Assembly (NCBI GenBank): GCA_944387915.1
Contig: CALXGT010000011.1
Span: forward strand, 1-41,928
Origin: an uncultured Clostridia bacterium
GTDB lineage: Bacteria > Bacillota > Clostridia > Oscillospirales > Ruminococcaceae
Direction: 5' to 3'
Length of the DNA: 41,928 bases
The translations under genes and the position numbers were made by a program. Under the pieces are notes generated by a model. The model was not told where the DNA came from and ran no database searches. It worked only from the letters and a program-made list of their open reading frames with translations. Below are positions 1 to 7,246 of this stretch, piece after piece (within the stretch, counting starts at the first letter, position 1; every line of letters begins with the position of its first letter).

Positions 1-766
1 AAAAATCCCACTCATGCTTGTAACCGGGAACCTCGATGTAATCGGCGTCATAGCCTAATTTTTTCATTTCCTCATATCCCCAACGTGCCGTTTCCTTCAC
101 GCCTTCGTCACCCCCCACTGTAAAGAAGAGCTTAGGAAGAGGTTTTCCTTCTTTCACGTTGCGCTTGGCATAGCCGTAAGCGTCATCGGGTCCATCAACA
201 TAATGATCCAGATCGTACACCTTACTGAGATCAGGAACCGGAAGAGGCCCCATTCCCTTATTGCGCTGCTCCACAAACGCCTTAATAGTATCCGGCCGTC
301 TGGCGGCGCCGGACATAATCAGAGCGGCACAATACCGTTCCGGGTACATCAAAGCGATCTTCATGGCTCCATGAGAACCCATAGAAAGGCCGGCGATAAA
401 ATTATCCTCCCTCTTATCGGAAAAAGGAAAGATGGACTGGCACATTTTCGGCAATTCCTCGGTAATGTAAGTCAGATATTTGGCTCCGCCGGGAAAATCG
501 GTATAATCGGAGTTAAAGCCCGCGGGCATAACCACCGCCAGTTTATTGTCGTCAGCATACCGGGTGATATTGGAAAAATTCAGGTAATCGCTGTCATCAC
601 CGGAGGTTCCGTGCAAAAGATACATCACCTGGTACTTCATACCGGGTACATATACGTCTTCCCGCTTCGCCATGATATCGGCAAAGCTGAAAGTGGGAAG
701 GCAGATGGTTACATTGGTTTGCATTCCCAACGCCTGGGAAAGGAAATTCATTTTGATGACTGCCAT
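1..766 (-). CDS. Esterase D-like alpha/beta hydrolase, copy 1 (3' end beyond window)
   Basis: Serine hydrolase of the esterase D / S-formylglutathione hydrolase-like group (tributyrin-esterase type), expected to cleave short acyl esters in the cytoplasm. About 255 residues are visible and the C-terminus lies outside the window. The nucleophile elbow GLSMGS puts the catalytic serine near residue 128, an LHG oxyanion segment lies near 51-53, and the catalytic histidine is in YKHEWDF near residue 251, so the active core is present. No signal peptide. The ATG at 766 follows a GGAGC-type ribosome binding site. It is a close paralogue of the gene at 5031-5867: both begin MAVIKMNFLSQALGMQTNVT. It has its own strong promoter upstream. 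The substrate cannot be read from sequence. Confidence 0.9.
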   Translation of the reverse strand, partial: MAVIKMNFLSQALGMQTNVTICLPTFSFADIMAKREDVYVPGMKYQVMYLLHGTSGDDSDYLNFSNITRYADDNKLAVVMPAGFNSDYTDFPGGAKYLTYITEELPKMCQSIFPFSDKREDNFIAGLSMGSHGAMKIALMYPERYCAALIMSGAARRPDTIKAFVEQRNKGMGPLPVPDLSKVYDLDHYVDGPDDAYGYAKRNVKEGKPLPKLFFTVGGDEGVKETARWGYEEMKKLGYDADYIEVPGYKHEWDF

Positions 767-828
767 GCTTTTCGCTCCTTTGATTTCGTAATGTCATCCG
801 GCTGAAAAATGAAACCGAACTAACATTT

Positions 829-857
829 ATTATACCTTATTTTGGTTTGTTTGTAAA
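829..857 (-). promoter_or_regulatory. Sigma-A promoter of esterase copy 1
   Basis: On the minus strand TTTACA (852-857) and TATAAT (829-834) are separated by 17 bases. The -35 box sits in a GTTTACAAAC palindrome. The promoter of the paralogue at 5031-5867 has the same TTTACAAAC start. The rest of the 302-base gap 767-1068 holds only this promoter and the one for the next gene; I see no other gene or structured RNA in it. Confidence 0.7.
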
Positions 858-995
858 CAAATTTTTCCTTTCTTAAACAGATTTGCGGCAAAGTCGAAGC
901 TCCTGCGCCACACTGCTTTACGATTTGGCAAAACGCCGCAATTTACTAACAAACGAAGCCCTTTATTTTATAGAACGATCAGGTCATTTTCTCCC

Positions 996-1024
996 TTGAC
1001 GATAAAATAAAAAACTGGTATACT
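996..1024 (+). promoter_or_regulatory. Sigma-A promoter of the DUF1622 gene
   Basis: TTGACG (996-1001) and TATACT (1019-1024) are 17 bases apart, and the coding start is 45 bases downstream. This is a near-consensus vegetative promoter. Confidence 0.7.
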
Positions 1025-1068
1025 TACGGTAGTTACAATAAAAAAAGAGGCGACAGAAGGAGAAAACT

Positions 1069-1422
1069 GTGGATATTTTAGATACGATGCTGGATACCTT
1101 AGTGGAACTCTCCATTATGATTTTTGAATTGATCGGTGTTTCGGTCCTGATTGCCGCTGGTCTTTCCGGCCTTTATAACTATGTTCGCCGAGACCCCTTA
1201 ACCCGTCTAAAGCTGGCGAAAGGTATGGCCATGGGACTGGAATTTAAGCTGGGGAGCGAAATTTTACGTACGGTTGTTGTTAGAGACTTTTCTGAAATTA
1301 TGATCGTGGGTGCCATCATTCTCTTGAGGGCGGCGTTGACTTTTCTGATTCATTGGGAGATTAAAAACGAAGAAGCTCATGAACTTGCTGAGAACAAAGA
1401 TGGGGCAAATAAGGAAAATTAA
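1069..1422 (+). CDS. DUF1622-family small membrane protein
   Basis: A 117-residue membrane protein of the DUF1622 type. It has a hydrophobic segment near residues 12-36, a basic cytoplasmic stretch (RRDPLTRLKLAKG) and a second hydrophobic region near 75-92, followed by a charged tail rich in Glu/Asn/Lys. The conserved family features are the R-x-x-L-x-x-G / LEFKLGSEILRTV block and the RAALTFLIHWE segment. The start is GTG at 1069, supported by AGAAGGAG six bases upstream. Monocistronic: its own promoter lies at 996-1024 and a bidirectional terminator follows the stop. The function of the family is unknown. Confidence 0.8.
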   Translation: MDILDTMLDTLVELSIMIFELIGVSVLIAAGLSGLYNYVRRDPLTRLKLAKGMAMGLEFKLGSEILRTVVVRDFSEIMIVGAIILLRAALTFLIHWEIKNEEAHELAENKDGANKEN

Positions 1423-1451
1423 AAACGCTGTGCCTTTGGCACAGCGTTTTT
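1421..1451. terminator. Bidirectional terminator between DUF1622 gene and thiT
   Basis: A 14-bp stem (1421-1434 with 1438-1451) around a TTT loop ends in T5 on the plus strand and, read backwards, in T5 on the minus strand. It serves two convergent genes. Confidence 0.85.
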
Positions 1452-1452
1452 G

Positions 1453-2124
1453 TTAGTTTGTCTTTCCTTTGAGGAGCTGCTTTTTCAAAAAGCGGCCCGC
1501 AAGACCTCCACCGATTACGGTGATGATGATTTCCGGTATCATATACAGCCCGTTGTAGATCACGCTGTATAAAAAGCTAAGCATTCCGCCGGAATAACTG
1601 TTTAAAATATCCTGGCCCCATTGCGCGGTGATGACGTCGGTAAAAAACCAGGAAGCGTAGCTTCCAAACAAAAGCGCGCCGGAGAGGATATGTACCAGGT
1701 ACCGCAGCGTCAATCCGATCACGGCTCCCGCCATCAGCGCGCCGGAAGGCGTTTTCGCCCACTTCGCCGCCAATCCGCCAACGCCAATGACCGCAAAAGC
1801 CAAAATGTAGTCCAAAAGCATCACCCAGATAAAGACTTTCCATCCGCCGTTGTCTCTGACCATGACCGCAAGTCCCCCCGACCGCAGGCCGGAAATGAGC
1901 ATCGTAATCAGTCCATGCGCCACACCGGAAAGAGCGCCCCAGTAAACGCCGTATTTATACGCGATAATTACCAAGGGCAGCATAGAAAATAAAGTCACCG
2001 AGCCTCCGTAGGCCCAAACTGCCTCAAACTTGAAAAAGGTGTCCAAAATAATGCCAATGGCAATAAGCAATCCGCATTCTACCAGCCGCAGCACATTTTG
2101 GGTTTGTTTGCTTTGATTCTCCAT
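1453..2124 (-). CDS. thiT: Thiamine transporter ThiT (ECF S-component)
   Basis: Substrate-binding S-component of an energy-coupling-factor importer for thiamine (ThiT/YuaJ family). It is 223 residues with about six hydrophobic helices (roughly 15-32, 40-60, 67-78, 95-117, 128-152, 183-207), the usual size. It would dock onto the shared EcfA/A'/T module, which is not in this window. Assignment rests on the fold pattern and strongly on the TPP riboswitch that controls it. ATG at 2124 has an AAGGAC-type ribosome binding site. Monocistronic, ending against a bidirectional terminator. The chain is basic at the C-terminus (FLKKQLLKGK), as expected for a cytoplasmic tail. Confidence 0.9.
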   Translation of the reverse strand: MENQSKQTQNVLRLVECGLLIAIGIILDTFFKFEAVWAYGGSVTLFSMLPLVIIAYKYGVYWGALSGVAHGLITMLISGLRSGGLAVMVRDNGGWKVFIWVMLLDYILAFAVIGVGGLAAKWAKTPSGALMAGAVIGLTLRYLVHILSGALLFGSYASWFFTDVITAQWGQDILNSYSGGMLSFLYSVIYNGLYMIPEIIITVIGGGLAGRFLKKQLLKGKTN

Positions 2125-2178
2125 AAAACTCCGTCCTTTTTATTATTTCAGGGACCTTACAGCCGAAAAAAGCAAAAG

Positions 2179-2213
2179 AAAAAAGCGTCGCGATACGAAT
2201 CACGGCGCTTTTA
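2179..2213 (-). terminator. Riboswitch-controlled terminator before thiT
   Basis: Minus-strand hairpin with outer arms AAAAGCG / CGCTTTT, inner pairs with two mismatches, then a T-run. Its loop-side strand, GATACGAA on the plus strand (2192-2199), is the exact inverse of TTCGTATC at 2223-2230. The aptamer's closing strand can therefore pair with the terminator and disrupt it. This is the OFF element of the TPP switch. Confidence 0.8.
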
Positions 2214-2224
2214 AGCTTTCGTTT

Positions 2225-2310
2225 CGTATCTCCCTACGATGGCATTACCCATATCAGGTCAAAGGGTTAGAGGAAATCCTCTTCTCAGCCGTTAGGCACC
2301 CCTGATTACA
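2225..2310 (-). ncRNA. TPP riboswitch (THI element) controlling thiT
   Basis: Read on the minus strand it carries the hallmark blocks in order: CAGGGGTGCC, GGCTGAGA, ACCCTTTGACCTGAT, GGGTAATGCCA and CGTAGGGAGATACG. These are the conserved thiamine-pyrophosphate aptamer core. The P1 closing strand (GATACGAA) can alternatively pair with the downstream terminator, so TPP binding frees the terminator and shuts off thiT. It lies about 100 bases upstream of the thiT start and just below a near-consensus promoter. Confidence 0.95.
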
Positions 2311-2315
2311 ACAAC

Positions 2316-2344
2316 AGTATAAGCAATTTGTCATTTTTTGTCAA
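2316..2344 (-). promoter_or_regulatory. Promoter of the TPP riboswitch/thiT transcript
   Basis: Minus strand: perfect TTGACA (2339-2344) and TATACT (2316-2321) with a 17-base spacer, directly upstream of the aptamer. Confidence 0.75.
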
Positions 2345-2361
2345 TGCTATTTTTCTCTTTA

Positions 2362-2390
2362 TTGATTTCCACCAGAAAAGACGGTATACT
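2362..2390 (+). promoter_or_regulatory. Promoter of the DNA polymerase IV gene
   Basis: TTGATT (2362-2367) and TATACT (2385-2390) with a 17-base spacer, 46 bases before the TTG start. No obvious LexA/DinR palindrome (GAAC-N4-GTTC) overlaps it, so SOS control is not evident from sequence. Confidence 0.6.
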
Positions 2391-2435
2391 GGTAATAAAA
2401 AGGGAAGATTCCATAGATAGAAAGAAGGTGTCTTT

Positions 2436-3641
2436 TTGGACCGTACCATTTTGCATTGCGACTGTAACGGATTTTACGCGGCGGTGGCATGTGTATTCCG
2501 GCCCGAACTCAACGAGGTACCCATGGCGGTTTGTGGCGATCCGAAAAGCCGCCATGGGATCATTTTGGCGAAAAATGAACTGGCAAAAAAATATCATATC
2601 CAAACCGCCGAAACGGTTTGGCAAGCCAAGGAAAAATGCCCGGAACTGGTTTTAATCCGCCCCCACCACGAAGAATATCGAAAATTCTCAAAACAGGTCA
2701 ACGCCATCTACTGTCGTTTTACCGATCAGGTAGAGCCTTTCGGCATCGACGAATCATGGCTTGACGTAACGGGAAGTCGTCTCCTCTTTGGGGATGGGAA
2801 GAGGATTGCCGATACCCTTCGAAAGTTGGTAAAAGAGGAAACCGGATTGACCATTTCGGTGGGCGTCTCTTTTAATAAAGTATTTGCTAAGCTTGGGAGC
2901 GATTACAAAAAGCCCGACGCTACTACGGTAATTTTACGAAAAGATGTGGAAAGAATCGTTTATCCCCTCCCTGTGGAAACGCTTCTCTTTGTGGGAAAAT
3001 CGGCGAGAAAGTCCCTAAGGGATTTAGGAATTTACACCATCGGAGATCTCGCCCGATTTCCCGAAAAGATTCTCGCAAAACGACTGGGAAAATTGGGAGA
3101 ACAGCTTTCCTGCTACGCAAAAGGCGAGGACAACAGCCCGGTAGCGCTCTATGACCGGGAAAGAGAGGTCAAATCGGTAGGAAACGGCATGACCTTTTCC
3201 CGAAACCTCATCACCTTTGACGACGTGAAAACCGGTTTGCTGCCGCTGTGCGACGAAGTGGCGTCCCGGCTTCGAAAATACGGCCTTTCCGGAAAAACCA
3301 TCACCATAGCGATGAAAAATACCCATTTGAAGACGGTCTCCCGACAAAAAACGTTAGAGGTTCCTACCGACTTGGCGAGAGAAATCTTTTTGCACAGCCT
3401 TCGCCTTCTCTCGGAAATTTGGGATGAGGGAACGCCAATTCGAGCGCTCACCGTCACTGTTTCCGGTTTTGAAGGAGGCAGTTTTGGAGAACAGCTTTCC
3501 CTATTTTCCGAAGACGCGAAATTGTTAGACAAGAAAAAGCAAAAGGATTTAGAGAGCGCGATGGATCAAATTCGCAGCCGATATGGGGACGAAGCGATCT
3601 CATACGCGAAACTGATGAATAACGATCTTGGGATCAAATAA
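2436..3641 (+). CDS. dinB: DNA polymerase IV (Y-family translesion polymerase)
   Basis: Low-fidelity Y-family polymerase that extends primers past damaged template bases. It is 401 residues. The palm metal ligand is in HCDCNGFYA (Asp near residue 9), with the adjacent aromatic pair as steric gate; the second carboxylate pair is in EPFGIDESWLDVT near residues 100-112. The thumb segment with VGKSARKSLRDLGIYTIGDL (a helix-hairpin-helix) follows near 187-207. The little-finger domain (about 240-345) ends in a basic stretch and a QLSLF motif near 370, which matches the clamp-binding consensus QLxLF. The start is TTG at 2436 behind AAGAAGG. Divergent from thiT. Confidence 0.92.
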   Translation: MDRTILHCDCNGFYAAVACVFRPELNEVPMAVCGDPKSRHGIILAKNELAKKYHIQTAETVWQAKEKCPELVLIRPHHEEYRKFSKQVNAIYCRFTDQVEPFGIDESWLDVTGSRLLFGDGKRIADTLRKLVKEETGLTISVGVSFNKVFAKLGSDYKKPDATTVILRKDVERIVYPLPVETLLFVGKSARKSLRDLGIYTIGDLARFPEKILAKRLGKLGEQLSCYAKGEDNSPVALYDREREVKSVGNGMTFSRNLITFDDVKTGLLPLCDEVASRLRKYGLSGKTITIAMKNTHLKTVSRQKTLEVPTDLAREIFLHSLRLLSEIWDEGTPIRALTVTVSGFEGGSFGEQLSLFSEDAKLLDKKKQKDLESAMDQIRSRYGDEAISYAKLMNNDLGIK

Positions 3642-3739
3642 ACAAAAAATGCTTTTATGGTTGCATTTTCCCCTTTTTTTCACTATAATATCCTACGGAC
3701 CGGCAAATCGGCAAACAGAAAATACGGGGGCGTTGACAG

Positions 3740-4639
3740 TTGGACAGAAAGAAACTGCGGGGAAATTTGATACTGCTTTTGGTGGCGATGATTTGGGGAT
3801 CCTCCTTCGTTGCCCAAAGCGTGGGCATGGATTCTATCGGCCCTTTTACCTTTAACGGGATTCGAACCCTTTTGGGCGGGATTGTTCTTTTGCCGTTAAT
3901 CGTTTGGATAAACCAAAGAAAACCGGAGCCATCCTCCCATAATCCAAAAGAGAGCCGCAAGAATCTTTGGACCGGCGGCATCTGCTGCGGTATTTTTTTA
4001 TGTATCGCCAGCAATTTTCAACAATTCGGCCTTCTGGATACCACCGCGGGAAAATCCGGTTTTATTACCGCGCTTTACGTGGTACTGGTTCCTGTTTTGG
4101 GTCTGTTTTTAAAAAAACGAGCGCCGTTTACCGTATGGATCGGGGTGATGCTGGCGGTAGTGGGATTATACCTTCTTTGTATCACCGAATCCTTCTCCAT
4201 CGGAAAAGGAGACTTTCTCACCATGATCTGCGCCCTATTTTACAGCTTTCATATTCTGGTTATCGATCATTTTTCTAAGAAAGCGAACGGCGTAAAACTG
4301 TCCTGTATTCAATTTTTCGTCTCCGGAATTCTTTCCATCCTTTTAATGTTCCTCTTCGAAACGCCGAATTTCGGCCAAATTCTCAATGCTGCCTGGCCTT
4401 TGATCTACTCCGGCGTGATGTCCTGCGGCGTCGCGTATACCCTTCAGATTATCGGTCAAAAAGACACCGATCCTACCGTCGCTTCTCTGATTATGTGCTT
4501 GGAATCGGTGTTCGCGGTAATCAGCGGGTGGCTGTTTCTACATGAAACCTTGTCGCTGCGGGAAGGAATTGGATGCCTTTTGATGTTCGCCGCCATTTTA
4601 CTTTCCCAAATTCCACCGAGAAAGAAAAAAGTGTCCTAA
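3740..4639 (+). CDS. EamA/DMT-family transporter
   Basis: Drug/metabolite-superfamily exporter of 299 residues with ten predicted membrane helices arranged as two EamA repeats (about 9-145 and 155-295). The first repeat opens with MIWGSSFVAQSVG and the second contains SGVMSCGVAYTLQIIGQK and a conserved Pro-less LEPVFA-like element, seen here as CLESVFAVISGW. The substrate is unknown. The TTG at 3740 is chosen because an in-frame stop lies at 3734-3736 and a GGGGG ribosome binding site precedes it. It follows the polymerase gene by 98 bases and ends in a terminator. Confidence 0.85.
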   Translation: MDRKKLRGNLILLLVAMIWGSSFVAQSVGMDSIGPFTFNGIRTLLGGIVLLPLIVWINQRKPEPSSHNPKESRKNLWTGGICCGIFLCIASNFQQFGLLDTTAGKSGFITALYVVLVPVLGLFLKKRAPFTVWIGVMLAVVGLYLLCITESFSIGKGDFLTMICALFYSFHILVIDHFSKKANGVKLSCIQFFVSGILSILLMFLFETPNFGQILNAAWPLIYSGVMSCGVAYTLQIIGQKDTDPTVASLIMCLESVFAVISGWLFLHETLSLREGIGCLLMFAAILLSQIPPRKKKVS

Positions 4640-4645
4640 TAAACC

Positions 4646-4675
4646 GAAAAGCCGCCGGCAATCCCGGCGGCTTTT
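4646..4675. terminator. Bidirectional terminator after EamA gene
   Basis: The GCCGCCGG / CCGGCGGC stem (4651-4658 with 4664-4671) is flanked by AAAA and TTTT, so it works for the converging EamA and PAS genes. Confidence 0.85.
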
Positions 4676-4679
4676 CTTA

Positions 4680-5027
4680 TTATAGGGTACAGTTTCGCTC
4701 AAATCGCTCGAAAAATCCGATCCATTCCCCGGCGTCGTTTCGAACGCCCTGGATATAGATCCGTTCGTTTCGGACGTTCACATTTAAGAAAACTTCTTTT
4801 CCGTTTCTTTGAATGCCTTCATATACCTGACGGATCCGCTTTGCCGACTCGGGATTATCGTGACAATCGAACAGCGATTTTCCGATCAAATCCGAATATC
4901 CCCGCTCCTCGTAATAATGGTAACGTGCCCGCTTATTGAGGAAGCGAATGATGTAATCATTATCCACAAACACAATGGGGTAAGGATAACTGTCCAAGAT
5001 TCCCTTATACATTTCCAGCTCAGTCAT
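4680..5027 (-). CDS. Stand-alone PAS-domain protein
   Basis: A 115-residue protein consisting of a single PAS fold. The N-terminal helix ends in ILDSYPYPIVFVDNDYIIRFLNKRA, a typical PAS opening cut here by the FVD-NDY turn; a GKSLFDCH segment follows near residue 49, then the beta-strand tail with VRNDAGEWIGFFERF. No kinase, cyclase or DNA-binding output domain is attached. The start is 3 bases after the esterase stop, and its ribosome binding site GAAGGA lies inside the end of that gene, so the two are translationally coupled. It could be a ligand or redox sensor, or a structural partner; the sequence does not say. Confidence 0.8.
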   Translation of the reverse strand: MTELEMYKGILDSYPYPIVFVDNDYIIRFLNKRARYHYYEERGYSDLIGKSLFDCHDNPESAKRIRQVYEGIQRNGKEVFLNVNVRNERIYIQGVRNDAGEWIGFFERFERNCTL

Positions 5028-5030
5028 ATC

Positions 5031-5867
5031 TTATCCTTCCTCGGGATAGATCACGCTGTGACGAATGGGAAGCCAATCCTTGATGGCCTTGCGCAGCGCG
5101 AGATCCCAAAAATCCCACTCATGCTTATAACCGGGGATCACCTCGGAATCAAAGTCCAATCCCAACTTCCGATACATACTCAATGCCAAATCGTTGTTAT
5201 CGCAAAGGCGGTCCTCACTTCCCCAGGTAAACTTCACCTTTGGCATCTGCTTGCCGCTCTTTAACGCTTTATAGACCGGCATCACCATATTGATATCCTC
5301 TTTGGGATCGATGCCCTGATCGTAGCTCGAAACGTCCTCGCCGTCGATGATCTTTTGGAGTACCTCGAGCCATACCTTATCCTCAGGTTTATGTAACCGC
5401 ATTCCGGGGCCGGACATAATCAGCGCCGCACCGTACTGCTCGGGATAAAGCATCGCGCATTTAAACGCGCCTCCGGAGCCCATGGAAAGGCCGCCTACAA
5501 AGTTGTCCTCCCTTTGATCGGAAAAGGGGAAGATCGCCCGACACATTTTAGGAAGTTCCTCGGCAACATAAGTAAAATATTTCGCTCCGGTGGGATCGTC
5601 GGTGTAAAAGGCGTTGTAATCGGCGGGCATAACCACCGCTAACTTATGGTCGTCCGCATACCTTGTAATGTTAGAGAAATGAAGGTAATCGCTGTCGTCT
5701 CCGCTTCCGCCGTGTAAAAGCCAAAGCACCTGGTACTTCATCCCGGGAACATAAACCTCTTTTCTTCCCGACATAATGTCGGCGAAGCTAAACGAGGGAA
5801 GACAAATGGTCACATTGGTCTGCATCCCTAACGCCTGGGAAAGAAAATTCATCTTAATGACTGCCAT
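5031..5867 (-). CDS. Esterase D-like alpha/beta hydrolase, copy 2
   Basis: Full-length (278 residues) paralogue of the truncated gene at 1-766. The LLHGGSGDDSDYLHFSN block follows the oxyanion strand near residue 50, GLSMGSGG supplies the nucleophile serine near 128, and the catalytic histidine is in YKHEWDFWDLALRKA near 250. The C-terminus ends with a short helix. No signal peptide, so it should act in the cytoplasm on short-chain acyl esters or thioester-like substrates. It is the first gene of a two-gene unit with the PAS protein and has its own strong promoter. ATG at 5867 follows AAAGGAGC. The physiological substrate is unknown. Confidence 0.9.
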   Translation of the reverse strand: MAVIKMNFLSQALGMQTNVTICLPSFSFADIMSGRKEVYVPGMKYQVLWLLHGGSGDDSDYLHFSNITRYADDHKLAVVMPADYNAFYTDDPTGAKYFTYVAEELPKMCRAIFPFSDQREDNFVGGLSMGSGGAFKCAMLYPEQYGAALIMSGPGMRLHKPEDKVWLEVLQKIIDGEDVSSYDQGIDPKEDINMVMPVYKALKSGKQMPKVKFTWGSEDRLCDNNDLALSMYRKLGLDFDSEVIPGYKHEWDFWDLALRKAIKDWLPIRHSVIYPEEG

Positions 5868-5951
5868 ATCCTTGCTCCTTTCTTGTCTGCGGGGAGATAA
5901 AAAATCACCCCACCGGTTTCGGTATGGAAAAATCCGTTACCAAACGAAATA

Positions 5952-5980
5952 AGTATACCATTTTTCTCCCCGTTTGTAAA
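5952..5980 (-). promoter_or_regulatory. Promoter of esterase copy 2 / PAS unit
   Basis: Minus strand: TTTACA (5975-5980) and TATACT (5952-5957), 17-base spacer. The sequence starts TTTACAAAC exactly as in the copy 1 promoter. Confidence 0.7.
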
Positions 5981-6006
5981 GAAAAAAGCACAATTTGACG
6001 ACTGCT

Positions 6007-6570
6007 TCAGAATAAAGAATAGAGCAATATCCCCGCGGCGCCGGCGCCCGCCATAATGTAAATGGGGTTGGTTTTCCAAATGCGCAGCACTACAAACCCC
6101 ACGGCGAAGATCACCACCGGGATCCACTGGATCGTCGTCAGATCGTTAGGCAACGTCCTCTCCCCGTAAAAGGATAAAATCACCAGAGAGATCCCCGCCG
6201 ACGCGATCATAGCAATCACCGCCGGCCGAAGTCCGGCCAAAACTCCCTGAACCACCGAAAGGTTCCGAAACCGAAAGTAGATATACGCTAACGTCATTAC
6301 AATAATGCAGGACGGAAGGATACAACCGAAGGTCGCCACAAGGGCACCGGGAATTCCTCCTACCCGAATTCCCACAAAGGTGGCGGCGTTAATGGCAATG
6401 GGGCCCGGCGTCATTTCGGCGATGGTCATAATATCGGCAAACTGGGTCATGGTTAACCAAGGGTGGATATCCACCACCTGGTTTTGGATCAGCGGCATCG
6501 CCGCGTACCCGCCGCCGATGCTAAACAAACCGATTTGAAAAAAGCTCCAAAACAGCTCTAACAGGATCAT
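6007..6570 (-). CDS. Chromate transporter subunit, second half (short-chain CHR)
   Basis: A 187-residue membrane protein of the chromate ion transporter (CHR) family, short-chain type. These exist as paired half-size subunits; known members export chromate, but physiological substrates are often unclear. Hallmarks are FSIGGGYAAMPLIQNQVV near residues 16-33 and the AEMTPGPIAINAATFVG block near 53-69. About five or six hydrophobic segments follow, ending with GAGAAGILLYSLF. The ATG at 6570 overlaps the stop of the partner gene by four bases (ATGA), so the two are coupled. A longer reading of this frame to 7083 exists but is antisense-like noise over the partner gene. Confidence 0.9.
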   Translation of the reverse strand: MILLELFWSFFQIGLFSIGGGYAAMPLIQNQVVDIHPWLTMTQFADIMTIAEMTPGPIAINAATFVGIRVGGIPGALVATFGCILPSCIIVMTLAYIYFRFRNLSVVQGVLAGLRPAVIAMIASAGISLVILSFYGERTLPNDLTTIQWIPVVIFAVGFVVLRIWKTNPIYIMAGAGAAGILLYSLF

Positions 6571-7142
6571 TTCTCTTCCCCCTTTGCTTTTCTTCCCCGA
6601 AGGATGGTATCCAGCGCGCCGATCACGCCGCAGATCAGGATAACCAAAATAATGTTCACATCGAGAAAACGAACGGCGACAAAGGAAAGCAAAAGCACCG
6701 CCAAAGGAAGAACCCGCTTTTGTTTTACAATCCCTTTTCCCATGGTGATTACCACGTCGCAAATTACCGCGGCTACACCCGCCAGCATACCGGTCATCGC
6801 CATATTGACGAAAACATTGTCCCGAAACGCGGCGTAAAACAAGGAGATCACCGAAATAATGAGGAGCGGCGGCAAAACCGTTCCCAACACCGTAAGCAAC
6901 GCGCCGGGAAACCCCGCCACACGATAACCTACCAGAATAGAAGCGTTCACCGCGATGGCGCCGGGAGAAGACTGGGCGATGGCGGTAAAGTCTAACATCT
7001 CCTGTTCCTCGATCCAATGAAGCTCCTCGACGAATTTCTTGCGCATAAGCGGAATGATGACAAACCCTCCGCCGAAGGTACAAGCGCTTAACTGAAAGGT
7101 AGACAAAAACAGTTTCACAAATTTCTTTGATTTCTCTTTCAC
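6567..7142 (-). CDS. Chromate transporter subunit, first half (short-chain CHR)
   Basis: The partner half-transporter, 191 residues, with the family blocks TFGGGFVIIPLMRKKFVE near 22-39 and AIAQSSPGAIAVNASILVG near 54-72. Membrane helices fill the rest, and a charged tail (RGRKAKGEEK) ends the chain. The start is GTG at 7142 behind an AGGAGG site. It is divergent from a LysR-type regulator, the usual arrangement for this family, and the AT-rich 104-base gap carries a palindrome. Transport of chromate itself is only inferred from the family. Confidence 0.88.
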   Translation of the reverse strand: MKEKSKKFVKLFLSTFQLSACTFGGGFVIIPLMRKKFVEELHWIEEQEMLDFTAIAQSSPGAIAVNASILVGYRVAGFPGALLTVLGTVLPPLLIISVISLFYAAFRDNVFVNMAMTGMLAGVAAVICDVVITMGKGIVKQKRVLPLAVLLLSFVAVRFLDVNIILVILICGVIGALDTILRGRKAKGEEK

Positions 7143-7183
7143 TGGGATTCCTCCTTACTCACCCTATTATAGCACTTGATTTT

Positions 7184-7203
7184 TTATAATAAAAATAATA
7201 TAA
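7184..7203. promoter_or_regulatory. Possible LysR site between chromate transporter and LysR gene
   Basis: A 20-base AT-rich inverted repeat with TTATA and TATAA ends separated by 10 bases, centred in the divergent intergenic region. Spacing resembles a T-N11-A LysR box. Extreme AT content makes chance symmetry likely. Confidence 0.35.
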
Positions 7204-7246
7204 TTTTATTGATTTTATAAGTAATTTCATATAAGGAGACATCCCC

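Noticed and set aside
2362..2435. An SOS box at the polymerase promoter
   Set aside because: I looked for a GAAC-N4-GTTC-type palindrome around the promoter and found none.
6571..7083. An N-terminal extension of the second chromate-transporter subunit
   Set aside because: It lies over the first subunit in another frame and is Arg-rich noise. The ATG at 6570 gives the family start and a normal four-base overlap.
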